A stretch of 31,449 nt of DNA, from NCBI GenBank assembly GCA_009731375.1, contig BJOX01000151.1:776236-807684 (forward strand), in the 5' to 3' direction. This document shows positions 20,627 to 27,274 of this stretch, in pieces (positions within the stretch are counted from its first letter, which is position 1; every line of letters begins with the position of its first letter). The position numbers and the translations under genes are program-made. The stretch is from Paulinella micropora. Taxonomy: Eukaryota; Cercozoa; Imbricatea; Euglyphida. The notes beneath the pieces are model-generated. The model did not search any database, had not been told where the DNA came from, and worked only from the letters and a program-made list of their open reading frames with translations.

Positions 20627-20679
20627 GATGTTTGAAAAACACATGGGAGCGTTAGCGGGAGTGTGGATTTTCAAATATC
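20627..20679. repeat. Intergenic hairpin H9
   Basis: Arms GATGTTTGAAAA and TTTTCAAATATC enclose a core (GGGAGCGTTAGCGGGAG) closely related to the inverted H2 core. It ends two bases from the predicted stop of the minus-strand DUF5754-like gene. Confidence 0.85.
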
Positions 20680-20680
20680 A

Positions 20681-20963
20681 TTACCAAAGATAATGATAAG
20701 AATAATAATTCGCATACTCTGGATTATTATAAGTTAATTCACCTTTTGAATTTTTTATAGCCTTATGCTCTTTTTCTATAATTTTTTCTTCTTTCTTTGA
20801 AAATGTTGTTGACTCGTCAACAACATTAGTGGTTAAAATGTGAATATAGCCCTATGCGGTCTTTATAATGTTCATATCTAGTATCTCCAAAATTAATAAC
20901 CTTACCTTTTGGAGTAATGACTCTATATTTTTTATTCTTAACATCGGATTTTGAAAATCTCAT
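20681..20963 (-). pseudogene. DUF5754-like protein, broken
   Basis: This gene starts at 20963 with a clear 45-aa segment (KKYRVITPKGKVINFGD then RYEHYKDRIGLYSHFNH). It matches the small DUF5754 proteins of large DNA viruses, then meets TAA at 20826. Beyond it, other frames encode the family's C-terminal features (RRKNYRKR, then HKAIKNSKGELTY and YYSYHYLW ending at 20681). The interruption coincides with a 26-bp palindrome (20802-20827) that looks inserted. The function of the family is unknown. The gene diverges from the integrase with only 10 bp between the start codons. Confidence 0.7.
20802..20827. repeat. 26-bp hairpin inside DUF5754-like gene
   Basis: AATGTTGTTGAC and GTCAACAACATT are perfect 12-bp arms around TC. 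It falls exactly where the gene's reading frame breaks and supplies the bases of the premature stop. Confidence 0.85.
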
Positions 20964-20973
20964 TGTATATAAT
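20964..20973. promoter_or_regulatory. Minimal bidirectional AT-rich promoter (putative)
   Basis: The 10 bases TGTATATAAT are all that separate the divergent ATGs of the DUF5754-like gene (20963) and the integrase (20974). TATATAAT-like boxes also stand right before the ATGs at 2743, 10773, 25533 and 31147, so a TATA-type element that yields nearly leaderless mRNAs is inferred. Confidence 0.5.
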
Positions 20974-21978
20974 ATGCCTGATTTAGACCATAAACACACA
21001 ATTATTAATACACAGAATGCGAATAGTCAATTAGAGGACACACCTACGGGAGAAGTAGTTAAAACAAAAGAAGAAGAAGCACTTGAAATTCACCACCAGA
21101 AAAAGAACCCAAAAATATGGAATACCATATGGGTTGATAAACCATTAGACCAAGTTTTTCTTGACTTAGCGGATATGAGTAAGATAAAAGATAAGAAAGG
21201 CAATAAGGGCTATGCTTGGATGCTTGTTTGGATTGATTGCCATTCAAGATATTTAATAATCATTCCACTAAAAAATAAAACAGCGAAAGAAGTATATTAT
21301 GCTTTGAAATCTATACCTTATAAACCAAAGTCAATTACAACTGACAGCGGAGGAGAATATAAAGGTGCTACTCGTGATTATTTTATTGAAAATGGAATTA
21401 AACACAATGTCGTTGAAGTTGGCGACCATAGAGCGCTTGCGGTTGTTGATAGAGTGATAAGAAGTATTAGGAGATGGCTTGACCTTTTATTTGAAACTAA
21501 TAGAAATTTTGACTGGGTAAGTTATATTCAAGACTTGGTTAATGCTTATAATCATAAAGTTCATAGAGGAATTCAAGCCAAACCTGTGGATGTCTTTGCT
21601 AGAAGAGATAAAAATAAACAGACTATCACTCGTGATAACCTTATTAATGAATTCAATGTTGGCGATAATGTAAGAAAAGAAAATAAACGGAATCTATTTT
21701 CAAAAGGCGGTAAGACTTTCAGCAAAATTATGTATAAAGTCAAAGGACGAAAAGGGTTTAAAATCATACTAAATAACGATGAGTTGGTAAGCCCCCGTGA
21801 TTTATTGAAGACTGATTTTGATAAACCAATTGACGAAGAAAAAGATATGAAGGAGCAAACCAAAGAAGTTATTAAAGAGAAAAAGACAAAAGAATTATTA
21901 AAAAGAGAAAACATTCAACCAGAGAATATCAGGACTTCAAAGAGAGAAAAAAAGGCAAAGGTAATATTAGATTTGTAA
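20974..21978 (+). CDS. Retroviral-type (rve) integrase
   Basis: This 334-aa protein (start MPDLDHKH) inserts the linear viral DNA into the host genome. The RNase H-fold core has FLDLADMS (D64), ITTDSGGEY (D124) and HRALAVVDRVIRSIR, where the position of the third acidic residue is D159 instead of Glu. After the core come the VHRGIQAKPVDVFARR segment typical of rve integrases and an SH3-like C-terminal part (FNVGDNVRKENKRN...GFKIILNNDELVSPRDLLKTDF). A Lys-rich tail follows. The N-terminal HHCC zinc finger is not evident. The frame is intact. The 6-bp duplication at the element ends is what this enzyme class leaves. Confidence 0.92.
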   Translation: MPDLDHKHTIINTQNANSQLEDTPTGEVVKTKEEEALEIHHQKKNPKIWNTIWVDKPLDQVFLDLADMSKIKDKKGNKGYAWMLVWIDCHSRYLIIIPLKNKTAKEVYYALKSIPYKPKSITTDSGGEYKGATRDYFIENGIKHNVVEVGDHRALAVVDRVIRSIRRWLDLLFETNRNFDWVSYIQDLVNAYNHKVHRGIQAKPVDVFARRDKNKQTITRDNLINEFNVGDNVRKENKRNLFSKGGKTFSKIMYKVKGRKGFKIILNNDELVSPRDLLKTDFDKPIDEEKDMKEQTKEVIKEKKTKELLKRENIQPENIRTSKREKKAKVILDL

Positions 21979-22002
21979 GTTGAATTAAAATAATTCAACT
22001 TA
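21976..22002. terminator. Hairpin at integrase 3' end
   Basis: TAAGTTGAATT and AATTCAACTTA are perfect 11-bp arms with a 5-base AAAAT loop. The integrase stop codon TAA is the first triplet of the left arm, and an A-rich run follows. A 3'-end or mRNA-stability role is inferred. It does not share the GATRTTT frame of H1-H9. Confidence 0.6.
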
Positions 22003-22177
22003 AGGCAAAAAAAAAATAATAATAAAAGGCTTGTCTGATTAAGATGCAACATCCTTCGGAATTGAACCCGCAACCTAAAATCTCAATGACTACGCTGAAC
22101 CCATTAGTCTCATCTTCCAGTAAGCCTACTAGCGAAACAGGAAAAATGGTATTTGAAGTGTTATCAGCCACGCGTTA
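22003..22177. other. Intergenic region without a clear gene
   Basis: On the minus strand there is an open stretch of ~50 codons without a start, and a GGTTCAATTCC string resembling a tRNA B box. No cloverleaf can be folded around it. I see no supportable gene. Confidence 0.5.
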
Positions 22178-22290
22178 AATTCTAGAAAATTCTATTTCCG
22201 TGAATATCACCATGCGACACCCAGACAGCGCGGTGTTGCAGTGTTGCAACCTCTGCGACAGAATTTCGCTTTTTTGTCGCATTGTCGCAA
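22178..22290. promoter_or_regulatory. Iteron-like control region shared with element 2
   Basis: A stretch (TTCTAGAAA..TTCTATTTCCG, GAATATCACCATGCG) is nearly identical to 26524-26565 in element 2. It is followed by repeated TGCGACA/TTGTCGCA and GTGTTGCA strings. In element 2 the equivalent repeats read TTGACGCAAC. Both sit just before homologous genes at the element end. They may be a promoter or origin; the spaced repeats favour a protein-binding array. Confidence 0.6.
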
Positions 22291-22876
22291 AAAAAATTGA
22301 CTTAATTCCGAGTAGAAACAAAACCAAAAACGATTGGTTAGAGGAATTTGAAATTCGTAGAACTGGTAAAGACAGACTAAATAAGGATAAAATCGCTTGC
22401 GAAGAAAGAATTTCTAAAGCGGATAAAGAAATTTCTCGTCTCGTTGAAAAGAAACAACCCGACCTAATTAAGGTTGAGGCGATTAATGAGATGTTGCAAC
22501 GATTGACTATTGAAAATAATGAAGTAGAGGAAGACAGACTTATTCGCTTGAAAAAAAAGAAATTGGAAAAAAAAACATAGAACGCGATAATTTCTATAAG
22601 TGGAAAAATGATAATCGTGGCCAACTTTCCGCTATCGTCATGAATAGAATTCTCGCTGGTATTGAAAAAGAACATTTATCGTTTAATTCGTCTTTTAACA
22701 AATACTCCAGTGATGGTATTAACGAATACGTAAATTATAGAATTAATAGAAATATTAAACGAGAACACGATAGAAACATGCACAGAGTCTATAGAACCGA
22801 GAGTGCGGATAGCAACTCGGAATTAAAAAAAAAAGACTTTGTGTCAAATGGTTTTCTTAAAAACCAAGGGGTTTAA
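22200..22876 (+). CDS. Coiled-coil protein of unknown function (frameshifted)
   Basis: This is a ~220-aa helical, charged protein in two frames: 22200 to ~22570, then on to the stop at 22874-22876. The switch falls in an A9 run near 22568-22576. The first ~30 codons overlap the repeat-rich control region and may not be translated; the conserved part starts near SRNKTKNDWLEEF. The same motif (SSRLKTKNEWIEIF) opens the truncated gene next to the element 2 foldback, so the two elements share this terminal gene. The middle looks coiled-coil (KADKEISRLVEKKQPDLIKV). No domain is recognised. Confidence 0.6.
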
Positions 22877-22900
22877 CACCCCACTCTCATTCAAAAGAAA

Positions 22901-22937
22901 TTTCTATTACACATGCTTTTGTGTGTGTGTAATAGAA
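22901..22937. repeat. Hairpin before intron-containing gene
   Basis: TTCTATTACACA and TGTGTAATAGAA form a strong stem around a TG-rich loop, ending two bases before the ATG at 22939. It could be an operator, or a 3' element of the preceding gene. Confidence 0.7.
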
Positions 22938-22938
22938 T

Positions 22939-23403
22939 ATGGGAGAGCCGAATGAAGTAGCAGACCAACTCGGCGAAATCAACCTTGCTGGGGGTGGTAA
23001 GTCCTAACTCTATTGTTTCTCTTTAATGATAATGAATGTGGATGTAGGTTTTTGGAAGTCATGGGGCGAAGTTGAAGAGAAAGCCCCTACTGAAATGAAA
23101 AACCCCAGACTAGTTAGGGTTCCGCGAGATTTCGCTGTGCTTGGGAAAGAAAAAATAACTTCCTTTCAAGCGGAGCGAAAATATTTCGTTCGCAACCCAG
23201 CGGAGAGAAGTGAGAATTATTCGTTCGCTTGGGTAGAACGAGATGCAACCATGAAAAATCCAAAAAAGAAAACTTTCTTTCTGGTTTCTCTTGGTGAAGA
23301 AGAGGAGGAAATTCTCGTCTTTCCTTCTATCTCAGCCTTGATGAAAAAGGTGGGGAATAACGAAGAAGCAAACAATTGGTCTGTCCAACTTGAGACTTTG
23401 TAA
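22939..23403 (+). CDS. Unknown protein with a putative 51-nt spliceosomal intron
   Basis: Exon 1 is 22939-22996 and exon 2 is 23048-23403, giving 137 aa. Without splicing, the frame from the ATG stops after 22 codons. The frame of exon 2 would then need the ATG at 23026, inside the intron. The junction has GTAAGT at the 5' side and TAG at the 3' side, and joins the frames in phase inside a Gly codon (AGGG to FWKSWGEVEEK). The product has FWKSWGEVEEK near the start and a C-terminal acidic stretch (SLGEEEEEILVFPS). The family is not recognised. It is the last gene before the right TIR. Confidence 0.65.
22997..23047 (+). other. Putative spliceosomal intron (51 nt)
   Basis: It starts GTAAGT, ends GATGTAG, is AT-rich (55-60% of bases are A or T) with a short pyrimidine stretch (TTGTTTCTCTTT), and contains an in-frame stop. 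Removing it restores one open frame. CTAAC occurs but is very near the donor, so the branch point is uncertain. Confidence 0.6.
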
Positions 23404-23502
23404 GATACATCTATTTTTTGAAGAAAATAGACTCCTTAAGTTTATTAAAATAAGGGTTTTTTGGATAACTTTTATGTTTTCTATCAGCGCTCGTGCGGTG
23501 GT
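23404..23502. other. Spacer between last gene and right TIR
   Basis: No gene or clear signal is seen; A+T-rich. Confidence 0.5.
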
Positions 23503-23785
23503 GCTCTTTGGGGTGTTTTATGCTTTCATATTGATTTCGTTTTTATTTAAAAACCTAAAAAAAAAATTCTAAACTTTTTCTTGTTTTTATTTAAAAGCAA
23601 ATAAAGAGTAAGAGAGATTTCTTTATTTTGTTTGCTTGTATTGATTTGAAAATTTGATTTTGTTATTTTGGTGTTTGACGCTTAGTATTGATTTGCGGGA
23701 GATTAATAGAAAGGCTTATTTCGTTATTTACAACCCGTAGGAAGGCGACGACAAGTCGTCGACGCACTACGGGTTATCTTCTACT
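23503..23785. repeat. PLV right terminal inverted repeat
   Basis: This is the reverse complement of 1873-2156, with a one-base length difference in a homopolymer. The terminal hairpin (CCCGTAG/CTACGGG with an inner CGACGAC stem) is preserved. It is followed by an extra copy of the terminus. Confidence 0.92.
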
Positions 23786-23853
23786 ACGTAGTAGAAGATA
23801 ACCCGTAGTGCGTCGACGACTTGTAGTCGCCTTCCTACGGGTTATCTTCTACT
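23786..23853. repeat. Extra inverted terminus (ACGT junction plus 64-bp hairpin)
   Basis: After the TIR end (CTTCTACT, 23785) come ACGT and then another copy of the terminal hairpin in opposite orientation (23790-23853). This makes an ~88-bp near-perfect palindrome centred at 23787/23788. The extra unit differs by one base (TTGTAG for TTGTCG) and itself starts AGTAGAAG and ends CTTCTACT. The left end lacks it. Confidence 0.85.
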
Positions 23854-23859
23854 TACTTT
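23854..23859. other. 6-bp target site duplication, right
   Basis: TACTTT here equals 1867-1872 and marks the right edge of the PLV insertion. Confidence 0.88.
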
Positions 23860-24052
23860 GTATATATGGTTTTTGTCGTTATTTTGTCTAAATCTCTCTT
23901 ATTGTGCTTCATGTGTCGTTTTTTGTAAAACAAAGTTATGTTTTTGATATATTTGAATGTCTGTTTTTGATGTGTCCTATGTTGTTTTTTATGTTTGTAA
24001 TGCTTGTTTTATAATATACAACATAGACCTGTCTATCCAACATAAATGATCA
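23854..24052. repeat. Foldback element copy A, right half (after PLV)
   Basis: This begins with the second TACTTT (23854-23859) and continues as the right half of the foldback to TGATCA (24047-24052). It matches 26959-27160. Together with 1655-1872 it reconstitutes an uninterrupted foldback copy. Confidence 0.88.
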
Positions 24053-24092
24053 CAATTGGGGGGGGGGGGGGGAAGGGGGGGANNNNNNNNNN
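24053..24092. other. CAATTG plus G-tract ending in a 10-N gap
   Basis: CAATTG is followed by ~25 bases of almost pure G, then 10 N (24083-24092). The intact foldback has CAATTG and a G-tract in the same position (27173-27192), so this copy probably led into element 2 too. Sequence lost in the gap is unknown. Confidence 0.75.
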
Positions 24093-24923
24093 ATACCTTC
24101 TTGCCTTTTGAATCAACATATTCTTCAATTATAGTCGGCTTTGCTAAGTTAGCAAAAGTGTATGATTCATTCATCCACGTCAAAGCAGTATCTAGCAATT
24201 CTTTGAATTTTTCTATACTATTAAATTCGCTGGCGAGTCGGCGCAGGTCATCAATCGTGTTGATATTACGGACGATAGGGGGCGATAATTCGTGAATTTT
24301 CATGCCTTTACCCTCGCAAGTGCTATCGTGGCAGTAGAAATACAACCCGTCTCGTCTCCATACTACATAGCAATTGTCGCTTTTATTTTCTTCTCCGTTT
24401 ATGATACATACTCGTGTCCCTATGGTTTTTAAAACAAACATTCTCTGCTTTATTTCAACAATTTCTACATTTGGTATTTTGCGGAGTATAATATCGCGTA
24501 TTTCGTCCAATGTAATATGTTGATATCGCTTCAGAGTTGTATATTCGGGAATTTTGACTTCGTAAAATGTATTGTCATCGGGGCGCATAATCAGATAATC
24601 GTCAATTTCTACATCTTGAAGCAGTTTCAGCGTGTTGGTTTTTGGGGTGTATGAATACGGAAGCAAAACGCGGTCGCTATGTTCTTTATGAGAGTAGATA
24701 GTGCGAAAGCCCTGTTTTTGTTATAGACTGAAATGTCAAGTATGGTTCGCAACTCAATATTCTTGTCGGCTCGTTCAAACGTGAAGCAGAGGTCGGGATA
24801 ATCTTTTTCAATCACCACTTCTACATACTTCCAAAACTCTTTTTGTGTTTCGCAGTTTTTAAACACCAAGCCGTTATCGTAAGAAAAATGGCACGACATT
24901 TTACCATTCTTGCTCGTATTGCC
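24093..24923 (-). pseudogene. Primase-helicase N-terminal part, left-arm copy (truncated)
   Basis: This is the inverted duplicate of 28985-29815, cut by the gap before the helicase domain. It retains the primase remnant with the same one-base shift near 24706 and the zinc-like segment (CHDSTCEGK). Only the right arm carries the complete gene. Confidence 0.75.
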
Positions 24924-25264
24924 CTATTGCTATCACAATAACAACAAAATTTAATGTTTGGATTGTCAAGAGTGCGGATGAGCAATGACAGATCTTCGTT
25001 CATTTTATCGTTCTTAAACCGCTTGATACATTCAGAGCCTAGCACCATTTCGCTCCCGTTTTTTTTACATTTTTTACAATGTAATTCTTTGTAATCTCGT
25101 GCGAGCAACAACAATATTGTTCTTCTCCTTTTTCTATACTTTCCATCGGGTGATAGAAATGAAACGGCATTGACTAGATTTAGAAAATAACTTCCATTCA
25201 CGTAATCCAAATGGAGTTGTAAGTCTTCGTACGTCCAATATGATCGGCGGTGAGAGGTGTCCAT
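24821..25264 (-). CDS. Zn-binding small protein, left-arm copy
   Basis: This is the inverted duplicate of 28644-29087; see that entry for the domain description. Only its first ~115 codons look like genuine coding sequence before the primase frame takes over. Confidence 0.55.
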   Translation of the reverse strand: MDTSHRRSYWTYEDLQLHLDYVNGSYFLNLVNAVSFLSPDGKYRKRRRTILLLLARDYKELHCKKCKKNGSEMVLGSECIKRFKNDKMNEDLSLLIRTLDNPNIKFCCYCDSNRAIRARMVKCRAIFLTITAWCLKTAKHKKSFGSM

Positions 25265-25305
25265 GGTTTATATAATAGTGTATATATTTATATATATAAA
25301 ATAAA

Positions 25306-25533
25306 TTATATATTGTTTAACATACTATTGCGAAACGCCCTTAATTCAAGCAATTCGGCTTTTTGCTTTTCGTATTTCTCCTTCCGCAATAATTTTATTC
25401 TCTCTTGATTCTTATAATAGTATGCCTTCGCATTTTCCCTATTCTTATCAGGATGAGCCTTCAAAAATGCTTTCGCCCTTTCCCTTCTCCGTTGAACGAT
25501 TTCTTCCTTGGTGAATTGAGGTGTCCTTGGCAT
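25306..25533 (-). CDS. Lys-rich 75-aa protein, left-arm copy
   Basis: This is the inverted duplicate of 28375-28602, with the same AT-rich box (ATATATATAAGAG) just upstream of the start. Confidence 0.65.
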   Translation of the reverse strand: MPRTPQFTKEEIVQRRRERAKAFLKAHPDKNRENAKAYYYKNQERIKLLRKEKYEKQKAELLELRAFRNSMLNNI

Positions 25534-26055
25534 TATGTCTCTTATATATATAATTATATTATTTTAACTATTTTAAATAGAAAATCCACTCGCGCTAGAA
25601 ACGCAAAAATCGCCGTTTGGCGACTCAGACACTTGAGAGTGCTATTAAGCAGGCTAAGTGCGACGATTCGTCTTAGTATTAATCGTGGCCGAGGTGGCCG
25701 AGTCCGACCCCCCGCGGGTGAAACTTTTTTAGGTGTATAGGAGGGGATACCCCCCTCTCGGAAAATTTACTCCATCTTAATAAAAGGTCGGACAGGTCGG
25801 GCAGGTGAAATAGGAAGAAGAATTACACAATAAATATTAAAATTTAACAAGGAAAAAGTGGCCGACCCTGTAAGGGTCAAGTAGGACACGGCCGACCATG
25901 GGGTCGGCCACCAATAGGAGAAGATATTTCACCCGCCCTGCTCTTATATTCATCCTCTCGCTTGCTGTAATATTCCCTTGTTGTGTGCTATAATAAAAAA
26001 CATAAGGGTCAATATTTCATTTAAGGTTAAGGGTCATTATTACTATACAGTAATA
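25534..26055. other. GC-rich hairpin cluster (candidate origin), left-arm copy
   Basis: This is the intergenic region between divergent genes and the mirror image of 27853-28374. It contains GGCCGACC-ATGG-GGTCGGCC, CGCC-GTTT-GGCG, GACGA/TCGTC, a GAGGGG/CCCCTC stem and repeated GTGGCCGAG and GGTCGG strings. Its GC content contrasts sharply with the A+T-rich genes around it. No tRNA or gene was supported. Confidence 0.55.
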
Positions 26056-26478
26056 ATGCCAACCGCATCCGAACAATACGCAAACCGACAAAGGTATATC
26101 TCGCAAAAATACGGAGATAGTTTTGCATTCTTAAAGATACAAAAATACCAAAGGGAATATTATGAGACAAATAAAGAAAAAATAACACAAAGAAAGAAGC
26201 AACAACGTCAGGAAAATAAGCACAAGATAAAGGAATACAATAAGACATATTACGAAAAGAAAAAGAATGCGAATAAAAAGCCAATCTCTGAAGAACGGAA
26301 ATTGAAGAAAAAGGAATACACGGATAAATATCTGAAGAAATACAATGAGCAACGAAAGAACCTCAAACTTGAATACGAGAAAAAATATGGAGAAAAAGCA
26401 GACAAGAATGTAGATAGATGGACTAGTTATTTTAACGAAAACAGAAAGCCCATCAATGTAATTATGCCAGCAAAATAA
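26056..26478 (+). CDS. Lys-rich repeat protein (140 aa), left-arm copy
   Basis: It starts at ATG CCA ACC (26056). Repeated YY/Y-x-x-N-K/KKK-E-Y segments (EYYETNKEKITQRKKQ, TYYEKKKNANKK, YTDKYLKKYNEQRKN) suggest a long basic helix with tandem units. It is related in pattern to the 69-aa PLV protein at 2743 and the 75-aa protein at 25306. It differs from the right-arm copy by one codon (Thr here, Met there) in KKEYxDKYLKKY. The function is unknown, though nucleic-acid binding is plausible. Confidence 0.65.
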   Translation: MPTASEQYANRQRYISQKYGDSFAFLKIQKYQREYYETNKEKITQRKKQQRQENKHKIKEYNKTYYEKKKNANKKPISEERKLKKKEYTDKYLKKYNEQRKNLKLEYEKKYGEKADKNVDRWTSYFNENRKPINVIMPAK

Positions 26479-26523
26479 TATCGTTATGGCTGAGCCGATG
26501 CCACCAATTTTTGGAAAAAAGGA

Positions 26524-26633
26524 AATTCTAGAAATTCTATTTCCGCGAATATCACCATGCGTCACTGCGCCAAAAAAGCGAAGTTTTGACGCAACCAAAT
26601 ATTTCGCAGTAAGGTGTTTTTGACGCAACAAGT
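26524..26633. promoter_or_regulatory. Iteron-like control region, left-arm copy
   Basis: This shares ~40 bp almost exactly with the PLV right-end region (TTCTATTTCCG, GAATATCACCATGCG). It then carries two TTTTGACGCAAC repeats at ~26584-26595 and ~26617-26628 and a TGCGTCACTGCGCC string. It lies just upstream of the truncated gene at 26634. Confidence 0.6.
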
Positions 26634-26699
26634 ATGGCTGAAGACACAATTTCAAGTAGACTTAAAACCAAAAACGAATGGATTGAAATATTTTTTTTG
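26634..26699 (+). pseudogene. Truncated homologue of the PLV right-end coiled-coil gene, left-arm copy
   Basis: About 20 codons (MAEDTISSRLKTKNEWIEIF) match the conserved start of the 22200-22876 PLV protein. Homology then stops in a T-rich run that leads to the C-tract and foldback. The gene was evidently cut when the present end was formed. Confidence 0.55.
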
Positions 26700-26747
26700 T
26701 ATTTTTTACGTGTATCCCCCCTACCCCCCCCCCAATTGTTTGGAGTG

Positions 26748-27160
26748 TGATCATTTATGTTGGATAGACAGGTCTATGTTGTATATTATAAAACAAGCAT
26801 TACAAACATAAAAAAACAACATAGGACACATCAAAAACAGACATTCAAATATATCAAAAACATAACTTTGTTTTACAAAAAACGACACATGAAGCACAAT
26901 AAGAGAGATTTAGACAAAATAACGACAAAAACACCATTTTATTCCATAAAATTGTATATATACTTTGTATATATGGTTTTTGTCGTTATTTTGTCTAAAT
27001 CTCTCTTATTGTGCTTCATGTGTCGTTTTTTGTAAAACAAAGTTATGTTTTTGATATATTTGAATGTCTGTTTTTGATGTGTCCTATGTTGTTTTTTTAT
27101 GTTTGTAATGCTTGTTTTATAATATACAACATAGACCTGTCTATCCAACATAAATGATCA
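26748..27160. repeat. Intact 413-bp foldback (copy B)
   Basis: It begins and ends with TGATCA. The arms are perfectly complementary apart from a 43-bp centre (26933-26975). A second copy at 1655-1872/23854-24052 is split by the PLV. It is flanked on both sides by CACTCCAAACAATTG and a G/C tract. It is a candidate hairpin telomere or resolution site of a linear viral genome; a host foldback transposon is the alternative. Confidence 0.88.
26933..26975. other. Palindrome tip with two mini-hairpins
   Basis: The unpaired centre contains ATTTTAT-TCC-ATAAAAT and TATATAC-TTT-GTATATA side by side. Two small arms on top of a long stem give a T- or Y-shaped fold like parvovirus terminal hairpins. The PLV target TACTTT is in the second mini-hairpin's loop and side. 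Confidence 0.7.
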
Positions 27161-27208
27161 CACTCCAAACAATTGGGGGGGGGGTAGGGGGGATACACGT
27201 AAAAAATA

Positions 27209-27274
27209 CAAAAAAAATATTTCAATCCATTCGTTTTTGGTTTTAAGTCTACTTGAAATTGTGTCTTCAGCCAT
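27209..27274 (-). pseudogene. Truncated homologue of the PLV right-end gene, right-arm copy
   Basis: This is the mirror of 26634-26699: about 20 conserved codons starting at 27274, then loss of homology towards the foldback. Confidence 0.55.

Larger units (their letters stand above)
1873..23853. mobile_element. Integrated Polinton-like virus (PLV)
   Basis: The element is bounded by terminal inverted repeats starting AG and ending CT, and by a TACTTT duplication. It encodes a protein-primed DNA polymerase B, major capsid and penton proteins, an adenain-like protease, a packaging ATPase and a DDE-type integrase, which together form the Polinton/PLV core. The apparent 22 kb is inflated by a 914-bp assembly duplication and N gaps. 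No SF3 helicase or primase lies inside it; a primase-helicase lies in the neighbouring element. Several core genes carry one-base frameshifts, so as written it would not be functional. Confidence 0.93.
24093..26932. repeat. Giant palindrome, left arm
   Basis: This is the reverse complement of 26976-29815, with paired positions always summing to 53908 and therefore no net indel over 2.84 kb. One difference was noticed: C at 26321 pairs with A at 27587 instead of G. Confidence 0.9.

Noticed and set aside
22040-22130. Possible tRNA on the minus strand (GGTTCAATTCC)
   Set aside because: The B-box-like string is present, but the T stem has only two or three pairs with a normal loop and no matching acceptor stem was found.
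25684-25735. tRNA-Leu/Ser-like GTGGCCGAG string
   Set aside because: It is one unit of a local direct repeat (GTGGCCGAGGTGGCCGAG) within a hairpin cluster; no cloverleaf follows.
25405-25740. 111-codon open frame over the GC-rich region
   Set aside because: It is antisense to the 75-aa gene and then runs through the structured repeat region; composition is not protein-like and the mirror copy behaves identically.
26131-26655. 174-codon hydrophobic frame resembling a membrane protein
   Set aside because: It is the antisense of the Lys-rich repeat protein; Lys codons read backwards give Phe/Leu, which mimics membrane helices.
26614-26811. 65-codon frame running into the foldback
   Set aside because: It starts within the iteron-like region and translates the C-tract and palindrome; the MAED frame at 26634 has homology instead.
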